Shown piece after piece: positions 50,314 to 60,314 of a DNA stretch of 64,000 nt. Below the pieces are notes generated by a model. The model ran no database searches and was not told the origin of the DNA. It worked only from the letters and a program-made list of their open reading frames with translations. Each line of letters starts with the position of its first letter. Position 1 is the stretch's first letter. Origin of the DNA: Isotricha intestinalis (lineage: Eukaryota; Ciliophora; Litostomatea; Vestibuliferida; Isotrichidae); contig JAJJLU010003494.1 in NCBI GenBank assembly GCA_023807065.1, forward strand, positions 1 through 64,000. Reading direction: 5' to 3'. The translations under genes were made by a program, and so were the position numbers.

Positions 50314-52521
50314 ATGAAAGAAGAAAATGGAGATATTATTCATTTTATCAAAGAAAAAAAAGAAATGAATTGTGATAATGATAATAATTTAAATTATTCT
50401 AATAATGATTTAGGTTTGTTTTTAGAAAATAATATTGATGAAAATGAAATAAATAATTTAAAAATTCAATTTAATTTATTTAAAAAAGTTGTTTATTGTA
50501 AATTAAAGAAAAAAGAATATAAAACAGTGTTAAAATTAATAGAAGATAAATATAATTATTTTATTATATTACATGAAGAAGAAGAATTGATTTTTTTAAA
50601 AATTGATATATTGTTTAAAATAATTAAAAATAAATGTAAAAAATATTATAATCAAAATATAGAAAATTCATTAATTATAATAACAAAAGAAATAAAGAAT
50701 AATACTGATAAAAAAAATTTAAATGAAATTTATAATAAAAAAATAGATAAATATTACTTAAAAATAATAAATGAATTAAATAAAATAATTGAAGAAATAC
50801 CTTATGTTTATCAAAATATACAAATATTATTTATTGAAAAAATAATACAAATATATTTGCAATTATTAATAAATAAAATAATTCAAAAAGAATTATTAAA
50901 TCAAATTCATTTTATTATTTATTATCTATCACTTGGAGAAAAATTAATATTTAATTTTCATGATTATATAAAAGATATTAAAACATTAAGTTTATGTCAA
51001 GAAATTTTTTTAAGAATTGCTAAATTATATTTTATAAATAAAGAATTTGAAAATGTAGAAAAATATAGTATTAAATGTATTGATTATTGTTTTAGAGAAT
51101 TAATTTTTAAATTTGGTGATTTAAGAAAAATAATTTTCCCTAAAAAGAAAATAGAAAAAAAAAGTTTTTTACATTTATCTTTTTCTTTAATTTATTTAGG
51201 ATTTTGTAAAGAAGAAAAAGGAGAAATTTCATATTCTTATAAATATTATTATTTAGCTGAAATAATAAGTAAAAATTATTTGTATGAAGATTATAAATTT
51301 TTTATTACATTTATAAATAATTTAAGATTAAGAGCAGAAGAATATAAAATTGATTTAAATATTTTAAAAAAAGAAGAAGAAGAAAAAATAAAAATAACAA
51401 AAGAAAAAAAAGAAAAAGCAAAAATAATAAAAGAAAAAGAAGAAAAAGTAAAAAATGAAAATGAAAAAAAAATAGAGAAAAAAATTAAAGAAGAAAAAGA
51501 AATAAAATTTAAATTAGAAAGGAAAAAAAATAAAATAAAATTAAATAATAAAATTTCAGAGGAGTATTTTTTTTCATTGAAATTATTAAAAAAACATTAT
51601 CATGAACATTATCTTCCAAATAGTGAATTATCAAGTAAGAATTCAAAATTAAATTTTGAAAATGAAGACGACTCAAAATTTATTGAAAAAATTAATAAAA
51701 TGGAAAAATATGAGAAAAAGAAAATAAAAGAAAAAATAAAAAATATACTTTTTAATCATGAAAAAATGAATATTAATAAATTAAATAATTTAAATCGTAA
51801 ATATTTAATAAATACAAATCAAAAAAAGAATTGTTTAACAAGTTTTTTAAATTCCCAAAATAATTTAAAATCTTTTAAAATTTTAAAAGAAATAAAAAGA
51901 AGAAATTCAAGTAATGAAAATTCAGAACAAAATTGTTTAGAAAAAAAAAAAATAAATAATTCAATTAATCGATATTTTAGATTAAAAAAAATGTGTTCTT
52001 GTTCTAATTTATCTGAAAATGAATCAAATCAAACTTCAAATAATGTTAATTTAATGAAAATAAATATTAAAAAAGAAAAGAATTGTAAATTATCAGAAAT
52101 TAAAAAAAGAAAAAATAAATCTTATGATATTAAAAAAAAAATTAATCTAAGTAATTATTTTATTATTAAAAAATTAAACTTAAATAAAGAATCTGACAGA
52201 GAAATGTTATGGTCAAATTTATTATATTCTAAAATGGAAAATCAAAATAAAAAAATCTTAGAATCTAAAAATTTTAATTTTCTTTATTCTCATTATAGTT
52301 TTTCAGAAGAAAAAAATCAAATAAAAAATGCTTTATGTTTAAATGAAGAAAAAAATATTAAAAATAATTTTATTAAAAACAAATTTCCTCATATAGATAT
52401 TTTAAGACATTTTAATAATACAACAAGAAATTTAAATTCTAATCATTTTTTATCTATTATTAAATCAGAAGAAAAAGTTAAAAGCAGATTAAAATTTAAC
52501 AATTATGATAATAAAGAATAA
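50314..52521 (+). CDS. Helical-repeat and coiled-coil protein, 735 aa
   Basis: I start this gene at the ATG at 50314 (MKEENGDIIHFIKEKKEMNC). The upstream ATG at 50203 lies inside the divergent gene and would add a non-conserved hydrophobic leader. Residues about 40-340 look like TPR or armadillo-type helical repeats (IFLRIAKLYFINKEFENVEK, YSYKYYYLAEIISKNYLYED). Residues 345-420 are a highly charged coiled coil with repeated KEKKEKAK motifs, and the rest is Lys/Asn/Ser-rich. No named family is visible. It is probably a soluble scaffold, possibly ciliary, given the neighbours. Confidence 0.7.
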   Translation: MKEENGDIIHFIKEKKEMNCDNDNNLNYSNNDLGLFLENNIDENEINNLKIQFNLFKKVVYCKLKKKEYKTVLKLIEDKYNYFIILHEEEELIFLKIDILFKIIKNKCKKYYNQNIENSLIIITKEIKNNTDKKNLNEIYNKKIDKYYLKIINELNKIIEEIPYVYQNIQILFIEKIIQIYLQLLINKIIQKELLNQIHFIIYYLSLGEKLIFNFHDYIKDIKTLSLCQEIFLRIAKLYFINKEFENVEKYSIKCIDYCFRELIFKFGDLRKIIFPKKKIEKKSFLHLSFSLIYLGFCKEEKGEISYSYKYYYLAEIISKNYLYEDYKFFITFINNLRLRAEEYKIDLNILKKEEEEKIKITKEKKEKAKIIKEKEEKVKNENEKKIEKKIKEEKEIKFKLERKKNKIKLNNKISEEYFFSLKLLKKHYHEHYLPNSELSSKNSKLNFENEDDSKFIEKINKMEKYEKKKIKEKIKNILFNHEKMNINKLNNLNRKYLINTNQKKNCLTSFLNSQNNLKSFKILKEIKRRNSSNENSEQNCLEKKKINNSINRYFRLKKMCSCSNLSENESNQTSNNVNLMKINIKKEKNCKLSEIKKRKNKSYDIKKKINLSNYFIIKKLNLNKESDREMLWSNLLYSKMENQNKKILESKNFNFLYSHYSFSEEKNQIKNALCLNEEKNIKNNFIKNKFPHIDILRHFNNTTRNLNSNHFLSIIKSEEKVKSRLKFNNYDNKE

Positions 52522-52695
52522 ATTCAATTAAGAAAGTTTTATATTATGTTTTTTTATATTAAATATAATTTATTATTAATATAAATATAATAACTTATTT
52601 AAAAAAAAACTAAAAAAAAAATTTATCAAATTCCTTTTTTTTCAAAAATTTAAAATAAAATCATTTAACCTTTAAAAAAAAATAATTTTAACTTC

Positions 52696-53364
52696 TTATT
52701 CTAATTTAAATTGATTTTTAATCAAAGTGATAAAATGAGCATCATTATCAATAGCAACAGACAATCCAGCATAATAATCATCCCATTCCTAAAAAGTGAA
52801 AAAAAGTTAAAAAAAAATGAAAAAAAAAACTTACTTTCTTAGTAACAGTAGGTTGAACAACATTATTAAAATTTTTAAGATACAAATAAAACATTTGATC
52901 TTCATTTAATTTTCCCATAGTAAATTTAGGATGTTTCTGACAATTAAAAACTTGTTTCATTTGATTAACATCAGCGACACCGGAGCCATTATCAAAAATA
53001 CTAAAAACATAATCAATTGCATTTTGTCTTTCTTCATTTGGTTTTCCTCTTAAAGCAAAAAGAAATTCTTCAAAATTTAACATACTTGAATTTTCTTGAT
53101 CTATAAATCTTTGAATTAATGAAGCATCTTCTTTAATTACATTCAATCCACATGAAGATAATGCATTAAAAAAATCTGTACTGTTTACTCTGTTTGTGTT
53201 GTCATATGATGGTAAACTCTTAAAATTTCTAGGTAATGTTGCTATTGTGTTTGCTCCTTTTTCTAATAATTTTTGACGGTATTTTCCTATTACTATATAT
53301 TTTTTATTTTATGTTTTTTTTTACTTTCAAAATATTTGTTTGAGTATAATGGTAAGTCTGACAT
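52696..53364 (-). CDS. Calcyphosine-like EF-hand protein, three exons
   Basis: Exons on the minus strand are 53364-53325, 53292-52835 and 52788-52696. They join in frame to 196 residues starting MSDLPLYSNKYFE. The sequence follows calcyphosine-type EF-hand proteins: GKYRQKLLEKGANTIATLPR matches the family's L..RG..G I..L.R opening, then a helical EF-hand, FVFSIFDNGSG-like loop, and the family-typical FNCQKHPKFTMGKLNEDQMF and DDYYAGLSVAIDNDAHF ending. Several canonical acidic Ca2+ ligands are missing (FDNGSGVADVNQM has few), so Ca2+ binding may be weakened. Calcyphosine relatives are found in cilia. The first ATG is supported by in-frame splicing. Confidence 0.85.
52789..52834 (-). other. Spliceosomal intron, 46 bp (calcyphosine-like gene)
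   Basis: It starts GTAAGT and ends TTTTTAG on the minus strand. Removal joins TKK to EWDDYYAG in frame and completes the family's C-terminus. Confidence 0.9.
53293..53324 (-). other. Spliceosomal intron, 32 bp (calcyphosine-like gene)
   Basis: It starts GTAAAA and ends ATATAG on the minus strand. Removal joins the short first exon (13 codons plus one base) to IIGKYRQKL in frame. Confidence 0.75.
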
Positions 53365-53481
53365 TTGGGTTTTTATTTTGATAATAAGTTATTTTTTAAT
53401 TTATTATCAAAATTATTATTTGATTGTTAAGAATTAATAATTAATCATTTTGGTTTTTATTTATTTTTAATTTTTATAATT

Positions 53482-53760
53482 ATGGAAGATAATTATGATA
53501 TTTCTAATGTTTCTGTTGATTTTACTCCTCGTATTAATAAAATTTCTGAGTCTTTTGTTTTTCATTATAATAAAAAAAATAGGAGAAGTAGGAATTTAAA
53601 ATCTTTATCAAGTGAAAAAACACAAGCTAGTATTAATCAAAAAAAAGTAAATTTTTCTAAGATTGAAATAATAAGAATTGAAAATTATAAAAAATATAAT
53701 AAGAATATTAAATATAAAAGTCAATATTATGAAAATGAAAACAGATGTTTAATTTTTTAA
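53482..53760 (+). CDS. Small hypothetical basic protein, 92 aa
   Basis: The clean frame from ATG (MEDNYDISNVSVDFTPRINK) to TAA gives a basic, polar protein with no membrane segment. It has a Ser/Arg-rich centre (NRRSRNLKSLSSEKTQ) and a C-terminal KYKSQYYENENRCLIF. Its start lies 117 bases from the divergent calcyphosine-like gene, so the two may share regulatory DNA. No family is recognised. Alternatively it may be a chance frame, but codon use is gene-like. Confidence 0.5.
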   Translation: MEDNYDISNVSVDFTPRINKISESFVFHYNKKNRRSRNLKSLSSEKTQASINQKKVNFSKIEIIRIENYKKYNKNIKYKSQYYENENRCLIF

Positions 53761-54062
53761 TAATAATTGTAAATAATGTTAAACTTGATTCCTAAGATAT
53801 AATTAATAATTTTTTATATGTGAATAAACTTTGGGTTTTTACTTTTTAATTATTACTGTGTTTTGTGTAAATTGTTGTAGTGACATTTTCTCAAAAAAAC
53901 TTTTTAAAGTATGTTTATATTTTAAGAATAAGATTTTTAAAAGGAAAAATCAAATATTGTTTTAATTCATTCATTCTAATTTAACTTTATTTATATTATA
54001 ATTTTTAATATTATATATTTTATCTTTTAGTAAATAAACAAATTAAATATTATTAAACATGA
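53761..54062. other. Intergenic AT-rich stretch
   Basis: No protein-like frame or RNA-like structure is visible in these 302 bases between two convergent genes. It presumably contains both 3' ends. Confidence 0.4.
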
Positions 54063-55415
54063 TTATTTCTTCTTAAATAAGTAATTAAAAGATGAAAAAC
54101 TAATATTAGAATCTCTTTTAGATAAACTTTTATTATGATGAATATAAGCATCCATAATATGTTTTTTATATTTTGTTCTTCTATTTGAAGAAAAATTATT
54201 ATTAATTATATTACATAAAATATTACTATTATTTTGACTTTTACTATTATTGGAAGGAGATTTTACTTTATTTTTATATCTTAAAAGAATTAAATCTTCT
54301 CTATTAAATGGAATATGATTTTTTGAATTATTTGGATTTGTAATATTTTTTTTTTTATTTGATTTTAAATTATAATTTAAATTATTATTATCAATAAAAT
54401 TAATATTCATATTTATTATATTACTTTTATTACTTGAATGCTTTGTTACTGTTGAACTTAAAGGAGATTTAATTAAAGTATTAAATGATTTATTAAATGG
54501 ACTTCCTATTAAATTAAAATTTGATTTTTGTAATTTTCTTACTTGTTTCATATTTAATACAATATTACATTTTTTTTTTTTTTTTTGACTTTTTATTTTT
54601 CTTTTAACTTTATTATTATTATAATTTTCATTAATTGAAATAGAAGCACTTTTATTATTTTGATGACTAGTATTTTTATTATTTGTATCTTTTGTATTTG
54701 TTTCATTAAAATTTCTTTGACTAAAATAATTTGTTCTTCTAGTTATTGATGTTAAAGGTTTTACAATATAATAATCTTTTGATTTTGAATTATTTGAAGA
54801 TTGTTTTTCTGAAGTAAAAATTATATCTTTTGTTTCTTCTAATTTTTTTATTTGATTCTTTAATTTATTTATTTCTTTTTCATATTCTTCTAATTTTATT
54901 TCATAATTTTCAATATATTTTTTTAAATTTGAATTTTCTGCTCTTAAGATTAATATTTCATTTTCTTTTTTTTCATTTTTTAAAAATTCACCATTATCAT
55001 ATTTAAATTTTATTTTCATTTCTTCATATTCTTCTTCCATTTCCATATAAACTGATATTTCATTTTCTAACATATCTATTTTTGTTTTTTTTAAAAAGTT
55101 CTGTTGAATATAATATTTAATTCCTTTTTCTAAATTTAATATATTTTGTGTTAACTGACGATTTTCTTTTTCTATTCTTTTTATTATTATATTGTTAATT
55201 AAAGTTTTTAAATACTTTTTTAAATTTAATAAAGTATTTATTTTTATTTCATCTTTTTTAATAATATCAAAATTCACTTCATATTCTTGGTTAAAATAGT
55301 TTATTATATCTTCATATATTTTTTTATCAATTTTTATATTATCTTCAATATCATCTATTGAATTTGTAATATCAATTTTTTCAAATTTTAAAGTGTTAAT
55401 TTCATTTTTATTCAT
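54063..55415 (-). CDS. Coiled-coil protein, 450 aa
   Basis: Residues 1-60 are helical and acidic. Residues about 65-200 form a long coiled coil (KRIEKENRQLTQNILNLEKG, LRAENSNLKKYIENYEIKLE) with a break near 125. The C-terminal 250 residues are Asn/Ser/Lys-rich and basic, with SPFNKSFNTLIKSPLSS-type motifs that could be phosphorylated (SP sites). There is no membrane segment. No family is named. It is likely cytoskeletal, which is inference from composition. Confidence 0.7.
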   Translation of the reverse strand: MNKNEINTLKFEKIDITNSIDDIEDNIKIDKKIYEDIINYFNQEYEVNFDIIKKDEIKINTLLNLKKYLKTLINNIIIKRIEKENRQLTQNILNLEKGIKYYIQQNFLKKTKIDMLENEISVYMEMEEEYEEMKIKFKYDNGEFLKNEKKENEILILRAENSNLKKYIENYEIKLEEYEKEINKLKNQIKKLEETKDIIFTSEKQSSNNSKSKDYYIVKPLTSITRRTNYFSQRNFNETNTKDTNNKNTSHQNNKSASISINENYNNNKVKRKIKSQKKKKKCNIVLNMKQVRKLQKSNFNLIGSPFNKSFNTLIKSPLSSTVTKHSSNKSNIINMNINFIDNNNLNYNLKSNKKKNITNPNNSKNHIPFNREDLILLRYKNKVKSPSNNSKSQNNSNILCNIINNNFSSNRRTKYKKHIMDAYIHHNKSLSKRDSNISFSSFNYLFKKK

Positions 55416-55471
55416 TTAACTTAAAATTTAAAAAATATGAAAATTATTTTAAAAAAATAAAAGAATTAAAT

Positions 55472-55954
55472 ATGGAATCTTACAAATCATATTTTGAAAT
55501 AATAAAAGAAACATTAGATGAAGCATTATGTCTATAAAATTTTCTAAGTCAAAAATATGAGAAAAAAATCGTCTTTAATTAGAAGTAAATGAAAAATTAG
55601 AATTAATAAATGAACAATAATAATAACAAGAAGTAATGAAGAAAAAGTTGAAATTCATAGTTATATTAATATTGTTAATGTTAGTTATAAAAAAACATGT
55701 TTATAAAGAATAATTAATTATTGTTATTTATGGAAGATAATAAATTAGATTTATTAAGAAAAGTTAAAGAAGGTTGTGATATTTCTTTTTTAATTACTAA
55801 TTATCATTTAGAAAAATAAAAAAAGAAGAAATTTCTATTTTTATTTATTGATTTTATTGATGATTTAATTAAAGAAGTTAATGAAATGAAAATGACTGTT
55901 TATTCAAAAAATACATATGTTACTGTTTATTTAATTGAACAATTTAAAATTTAA
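55472..55954 (+). pseudogene. ARPC4: ARPC4 (Arp2/3 complex 20 kDa subunit) pseudogene
   Basis: Pieces in all three plus frames match ARPC4 in order. The N-terminal piece is MESYKSYFEIIKETLDEALC, then a TAA, then NFLSQKYEKK. A second frame gives a match to the central part (SNEEKVEIHSYINIVNVSY). A third gives KEGCDISFLITNYHLEK, a TAA, and KEVNEMKMTVYSKNTYVTVY, ending EQFKI. The full order equals the family, but at least three frame changes and several in-frame TAA codons (three consecutive at 55609-55624) interrupt it. ARPC4 anchors ARPC2 within the actin-nucleating Arp2/3 complex. Very short introns cannot explain all breaks. Confidence 0.85.
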
Positions 55955-56009
55955 ATATTTATTTATTTAAAAATAGATTTTTTTTAATTTAATTATTATT
56001 ATTGTAAAT

Positions 56010-56600
56010 ATGTCTAACAATAAATTAAGATTTTTGATGTGTTGTTATTTTTATTTCATTCTTTTTTCATTTGTTTATGATTTAAAAACTGATGATATTA
56101 AAATAAATCATCAAAGAAGGAAAAAAAATAATAATACTAATCATTTGAAAAAATTTCTTAAGCATTATAAATATTATAAATATAAAGAGAAAAATTTAAA
56201 GGATAAATTCCACAGAAAAATATCAAAAGTTAATTCATTAAGAAAACTAAATCTATTTTTAAAAGCTTTAATTGCTTTATTAATAGGAATAATATTATTA
56301 ATTTTAACATTATATTTAACTATTCATATATATAATAAATGGTCAACAAAAAAACAAAGTATTTTTTATGATAAATTAAAGAAAATGCTTTTAAAAGAAA
56401 ATGAAAATAAAAAAGAAAATAAGGTAGAAGAAAAAACAATTGAAATAGAAAATATGAAAAATACTATTAATTCAACTTCTTCTATTTTTTCAAATAATAA
56501 TAATGAACAAAAAAATATTGTACTAAAAGAATCTGATTTAGAATTACATAAACCTTTCACAAACACAGAAAATAATGATGAGGAGTTATTATTAAATTAA
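56010..56600 (+). CDS. Small membrane protein, 196 aa
   Basis: A signal-like hydrophobic start (FLMCCYFYFILFSFVYDLK) is followed by a very basic lumenal or extracellular segment of about 60 residues (HRKISKVNSLRKLN), a transmembrane helix (LIALLIGIILLILTLYLTIHI) at about 92-114, and a polar, Glu/Asn-rich cytoplasmic tail of 80 residues. It is a type I protein if the first segment is cleaved. No family is recognised. It starts 55 bases after the ARPC4 remnant and is separated from it by non-coding AT-rich DNA. Confidence 0.6.
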   Translation: MSNNKLRFLMCCYFYFILFSFVYDLKTDDIKINHQRRKKNNNTNHLKKFLKHYKYYKYKEKNLKDKFHRKISKVNSLRKLNLFLKALIALLIGIILLILTLYLTIHIYNKWSTKKQSIFYDKLKKMLLKENENKKENKVEEKTIEIENMKNTINSTSSIFSNNNNEQKNIVLKESDLELHKPFTNTENNDEELLLN

Positions 56601-56757
56601 TTTTTTAATTATTATAATTTTAATTTGAGATTGTGAATAAGATTTAATTTATTTATAAATCTTAATAAAAATTTAATTCATTTAAAATAAGAAAAGAAAT
56701 AGAAAAATAATATATATATAAATATTAATAATAAATGATAATAACTTTTTTATATTT

Positions 56758-58683
56758 TTATATACTATTTTTTCTTTTTTTCTTTTCTTGAATTTCTTTT
56801 TTTTTTTCTTCTAAATCATACATAAAATCTTCAAATACAGGGTCTTTATATGCAAAATAATCATCATAATTTCTTCTAAGATTTTTATCTTTTGCATATT
56901 TTAAATAATCATTAGTTTTTTTATACTTTAAAAAATATAATCTTTTATTTTTAGTTTCAATTTGTTCTTTTAATTTTTTATTTTTTAAATTTTCTTTTTC
57001 TTTTTGTTTCTTAGCTTTTTGTATTTTATGATCTTTATCAATTCTATGCAAAACACTTTTATAAATTTCATAATAAATACCATTAATATTTCTATAAATA
57101 GCAAATTGATTTTTTAAATAACCAATAACTAATTCAATTTTAGAAAGCATATCTAATAATTCTTCTTCTTTAGTTTTTATTTTTTTATTAATTAATATTT
57201 CAGGAGCAATTATTTTCTCTAAATTTATTAATTGACATGTTTTATATAAATATTGTATATGTTCTTTTAAATTTAAACTTGTATTTAAATATAATGTTTT
57301 TCTCATAATTTTTTTGTTAGAAATTTTATTCTTTTCAATTATTGCTATTTCCTTTTCTTTATTTAATAATTTATTTTTTTCTTTTAATCTATCTAAAATT
57401 ATTTTTTTTTCATTTATTCTATTTTCTCCTAAATCAAGTTCTTCTTGTCTTGCTTTTTGAGCATTATTTTTTTCAATTTTTAAATTTCTTAATTCAATTC
57501 TTAACTCATCAAAAACTTTCATTTTATATATATTTATATCTTCATATTTTTTAATCATATCAATAAAGTCTTCAGGAGAAGAAAAAACAGTTTTAAATCT
57601 ATAGGTTTTTATTCTTTCAATTTCACTTTGAGATAAATTTTTAATTGTAAAATTATTATTATTAATGACTGAAGAGTTTTTAATAATTAATCTTTTTGAA
57701 TGTTTTCTTTGATCTAATTTTCGATAAAATGAATTTTTTCTAAAATTATTTTTTGATGCTTCTTCTAACTTACTTTCTCTTATTGTTTCTGTTTGATTAT
57801 TTTGATTATTATTTATATTATTATTTTGATAAGAAGCATCATTTTCTTCAATTAAAGTTTTATAATAATTTGGTAAATTTATCATTTTTTCTTTCACAGA
57901 AATTTGAAAGTATAACCATCTTATTATATTATTTTTATCCATTTCTTGTTTTTGTATTTTTGTTTCTATTTGATATATTTCTCCTTTTAATTTTAATATT
58001 TCTTTTAATAATCCATTATTTATTTCTTTCTCTTTTTCTCTTTCTATAAATATTCTTTTTACATAATCACCAAATTTATTATAAAATTGCTCATTAAATA
58101 ATTTTTTTGTTACATTTAAAGATTTTATATTTTCATCAAGTGATTTCATTTTATTTTGATAACCTTCTTTTGATCTTTTTAATCTTTCATTTTTTGAATT
58201 TATTGAAAATTTTAATAATTGTAAATCTCTTGTTTTTAATATATATTCTTTAAAACCTTTTTTTCTTAAATTTATATTTTTATTTTTTATTTCTATTGAA
58301 TCAATTGTTTTTTTTCTTTCTGGAATATTAATTGTATATTTTATATTGAAATTCTTCCTTTTTTTTGAATCATTTGAAAGAGAAATAGTATTTTCTGTAT
58401 ATAATGTTTTTGAAACGTTTAGATTTGTTAAATATAATGTTTCTGTGTTTATTGTGTTTGACGTTTTTGAATTTTGAATTTTACTTTGAGAAAAAGTTGA
58501 TGATGTAATTAAAGGAAGATTTTTCTTATAATTAAAAAAATTAGAATATGTTGTTTTTGTATTTTTGAAAAATATTTCTTTTTCTTTTTCTAATCTATCA
58601 AATATTGTAACATTTGAATATTTTAAATTTCGAGATTCTTTAGCTTCCTTTACTAATATTTCTAATGATTTTAATTTTTTCAT
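56758..58683 (-). CDS. DUF4200 coiled-coil protein, CFAP100/MIA-like
   Basis: This 641-residue protein has a Ser/Thr-rich N-terminus and a coiled-coil block at about 145-265 (KEYILKTRDLQLLKFSINSK ... LKGEIYQIETKIQ) with the DUF4200 pattern. A helical segment, FSSPEDFIDMIKKYEDINIY near 380, recalls the second conserved block of CFAP100 (F..P..L...... E..N). A second coiled coil follows, then MLSKIELVIGYLKNQF and a KQKEKENLKNKKLKEQIETK-type basic tail, again in CFAP100 order. CFAP100 and CFAP73 make the MIA complex that regulates inner dynein arm I1. The assignment is by my reading of pattern and order. A generic ciliary coiled coil is the alternative. Confidence 0.6.
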   Translation of the reverse strand: MKKLKSLEILVKEAKESRNLKYSNVTIFDRLEKEKEIFFKNTKTTYSNFFNYKKNLPLITSSTFSQSKIQNSKTSNTINTETLYLTNLNVSKTLYTENTISLSNDSKKRKNFNIKYTINIPERKKTIDSIEIKNKNINLRKKGFKEYILKTRDLQLLKFSINSKNERLKRSKEGYQNKMKSLDENIKSLNVTKKLFNEQFYNKFGDYVKRIFIEREKEKEINNGLLKEILKLKGEIYQIETKIQKQEMDKNNIIRWLYFQISVKEKMINLPNYYKTLIEENDASYQNNNINNNQNNQTETIRESKLEEASKNNFRKNSFYRKLDQRKHSKRLIIKNSSVINNNNFTIKNLSQSEIERIKTYRFKTVFSSPEDFIDMIKKYEDINIYKMKVFDELRIELRNLKIEKNNAQKARQEELDLGENRINEKKIILDRLKEKNKLLNKEKEIAIIEKNKISNKKIMRKTLYLNTSLNLKEHIQYLYKTCQLINLEKIIAPEILINKKIKTKEEELLDMLSKIELVIGYLKNQFAIYRNINGIYYEIYKSVLHRIDKDHKIQKAKKQKEKENLKNKKLKEQIETKNKRLYFLKYKKTNDYLKYAKDKNLRRNYDDYFAYKDPVFEDFMYDLEEKKKEIQEKKKRKNSI

Positions 58684-58808
58684 TGTTAATTGTTATTTTT
58701 ATATTAATAATTATTAAAAATAGTATTTTTAAAAAATATAATTGTTTAAACATTTTAAATATGTTATAATTAATTTATTATAATTTTTATAATATATAAA
58801 AAAATAAT

Positions 58809-60194
58809 ATGGAACAAGTTAAAATTCCTAAATTTAAATATCAAAAAAGACCACAAAGTGTAAAAGTATTATTACATTTTCAAAAAGATGATGATATAAG
58901 ATTAGAAAATCCTTCAACATTATCTAAAAAAGAATGGAATAAAAAATTTAATTTAGAAAAATTACATCAATATATTTCTCAAAGAGTTAATTTAAATTTT
59001 CATATAACTGATCATAAATTTGAACATTTAATTTTACCTCAAAACATAATAGACTTAAAAAATAAAAAATTAAATTATTTAATTGAATCAGAAGAAATAA
59101 GAGATAAAAAAATATTTGATGTGAAATATGGATTAAATAATAATCAATTAACACCTAAAAGAAAAAAAAAATTATTAAAAAAAAATGAAATTACAAATTT
59201 TAAAACAAATTGGAATAAATCTTCAATTCTTGAAAAATCAGAAAAAAAAGAAATAGAGGAAAATCAATTAAAACTTTCAAAATTAAATTCTCGAAATTAT
59301 TTAAAAGGAAATTTAAGTTTAAAAACAAAACATAAAGATTTAATATCAACATTTAAAGAAGAAGAAAAATTATTAAAAAAAATAAAAGAAGATACAGAAA
59401 TAGAAAGAGAAGAAGTAGAAAAGAAAATAATAAAAAACAATCCAGGAATAAAAAATTATCCTGAAAAAATAAATGCAATGGTATATAAAGAAATGAAAGA
59501 AATTTATAAAAAGAAGTTAAGAGAATATAAAAAAAATACAATGGAAAGTATTTCAAAAACAAATGAAATACATTATACTGATAAAGAATTATCAGAAAAA
59601 GTATATAACATTGATGTCTTTTTAAATAATAATGAAGATTCTATATTAAAATATGAATCAATATATTTAGAACCTTTAATGAATAGGAAAAAGCAAATAA
59701 AGAAATTAGAAAATAAGGAAAAAAGAAATAAAAAATTAGAAGAAGAAAAAGAAAAAAAATTTAAGGAATTAACAAAACATTATAAACAATTAAATAAAAT
59801 AGAAAATGAAGAAGATAATAAATCTCCTTTAATTGAAAGTAAATATCCTATAACTCAAGGAATATTAGATAAAATAAAAGAAAATCCTCATTTTTATCAT
59901 CCTGTTTATGAACCAAAGAAAGTTAATGATGATTATGAAAAAGAAAATATTGATAGACATTTATTTTTAAATGCTTATAATAATATTGCTTCACCTTATG
60001 TTAATAATTACATTAAAGAAAAAAAAATATATAAAGAAAAATATAATGAAACATTTTATCATACTGGTGCTTATACTTTATTTAATAATAATGATAATGA
60101 ATTTTATGCTTGGTCTTGTTGTATGAAAGAAGATAGAAATTCTAAAGGATGTGTTCAAAAAAAAATTAAAAATTTTAGATGGAGTTATTATTAA
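58809..60194 (+). CDS. Protein with C-terminal CHORD-like Cys/His motif, 461 aa
   Basis: Most of the protein is Lys/Glu-rich and helical, with a coiled coil near 180-200 and 290-340. The C-terminus is distinct: FYHTGAYTLFNNND, then FYAWSCCMKEDRNSKGC, then KNFRW. The H-x-G ... W-S-C-C ... G-C arrangement resembles the zinc-binding half of CHORD domains and of protist ciliary proteins that use the same motif. Whether it binds zinc is untested. No membrane segment is present. Its start lies 125 bases from the divergent CFAP100-like gene, so the two may share a promoter region. Confidence 0.65.
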   Translation: MEQVKIPKFKYQKRPQSVKVLLHFQKDDDIRLENPSTLSKKEWNKKFNLEKLHQYISQRVNLNFHITDHKFEHLILPQNIIDLKNKKLNYLIESEEIRDKKIFDVKYGLNNNQLTPKRKKKLLKKNEITNFKTNWNKSSILEKSEKKEIEENQLKLSKLNSRNYLKGNLSLKTKHKDLISTFKEEEKLLKKIKEDTEIEREEVEKKIIKNNPGIKNYPEKINAMVYKEMKEIYKKKLREYKKNTMESISKTNEIHYTDKELSEKVYNIDVFLNNNEDSILKYESIYLEPLMNRKKQIKKLENKEKRNKKLEEEKEKKFKELTKHYKQLNKIENEEDNKSPLIESKYPITQGILDKIKENPHFYHPVYEPKKVNDDYEKENIDRHLFLNAYNNIASPYVNNYIKEKKIYKEKYNETFYHTGAYTLFNNNDNEFYAWSCCMKEDRNSKGCVQKKIKNFRWSYY

Positions 60195-60314
60195 ACAATA
60201 TTATATTATATTTTTAGTAATAATATATATTAAAAATTTTTACTTTAATATTTTAATATTTAATATTTTAAGTTAAAAATTTTTTATTTACATTTATTTT
60301 CATGATAATTTAAA

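Noticed and set aside
55472..55954. Explaining the ARPC4 breaks by tiny introns
   Set aside because: Several in-frame TAA codons are within segments that align to ARPC4 without extra sequence, so splicing cannot remove them without deleting conserved residues.
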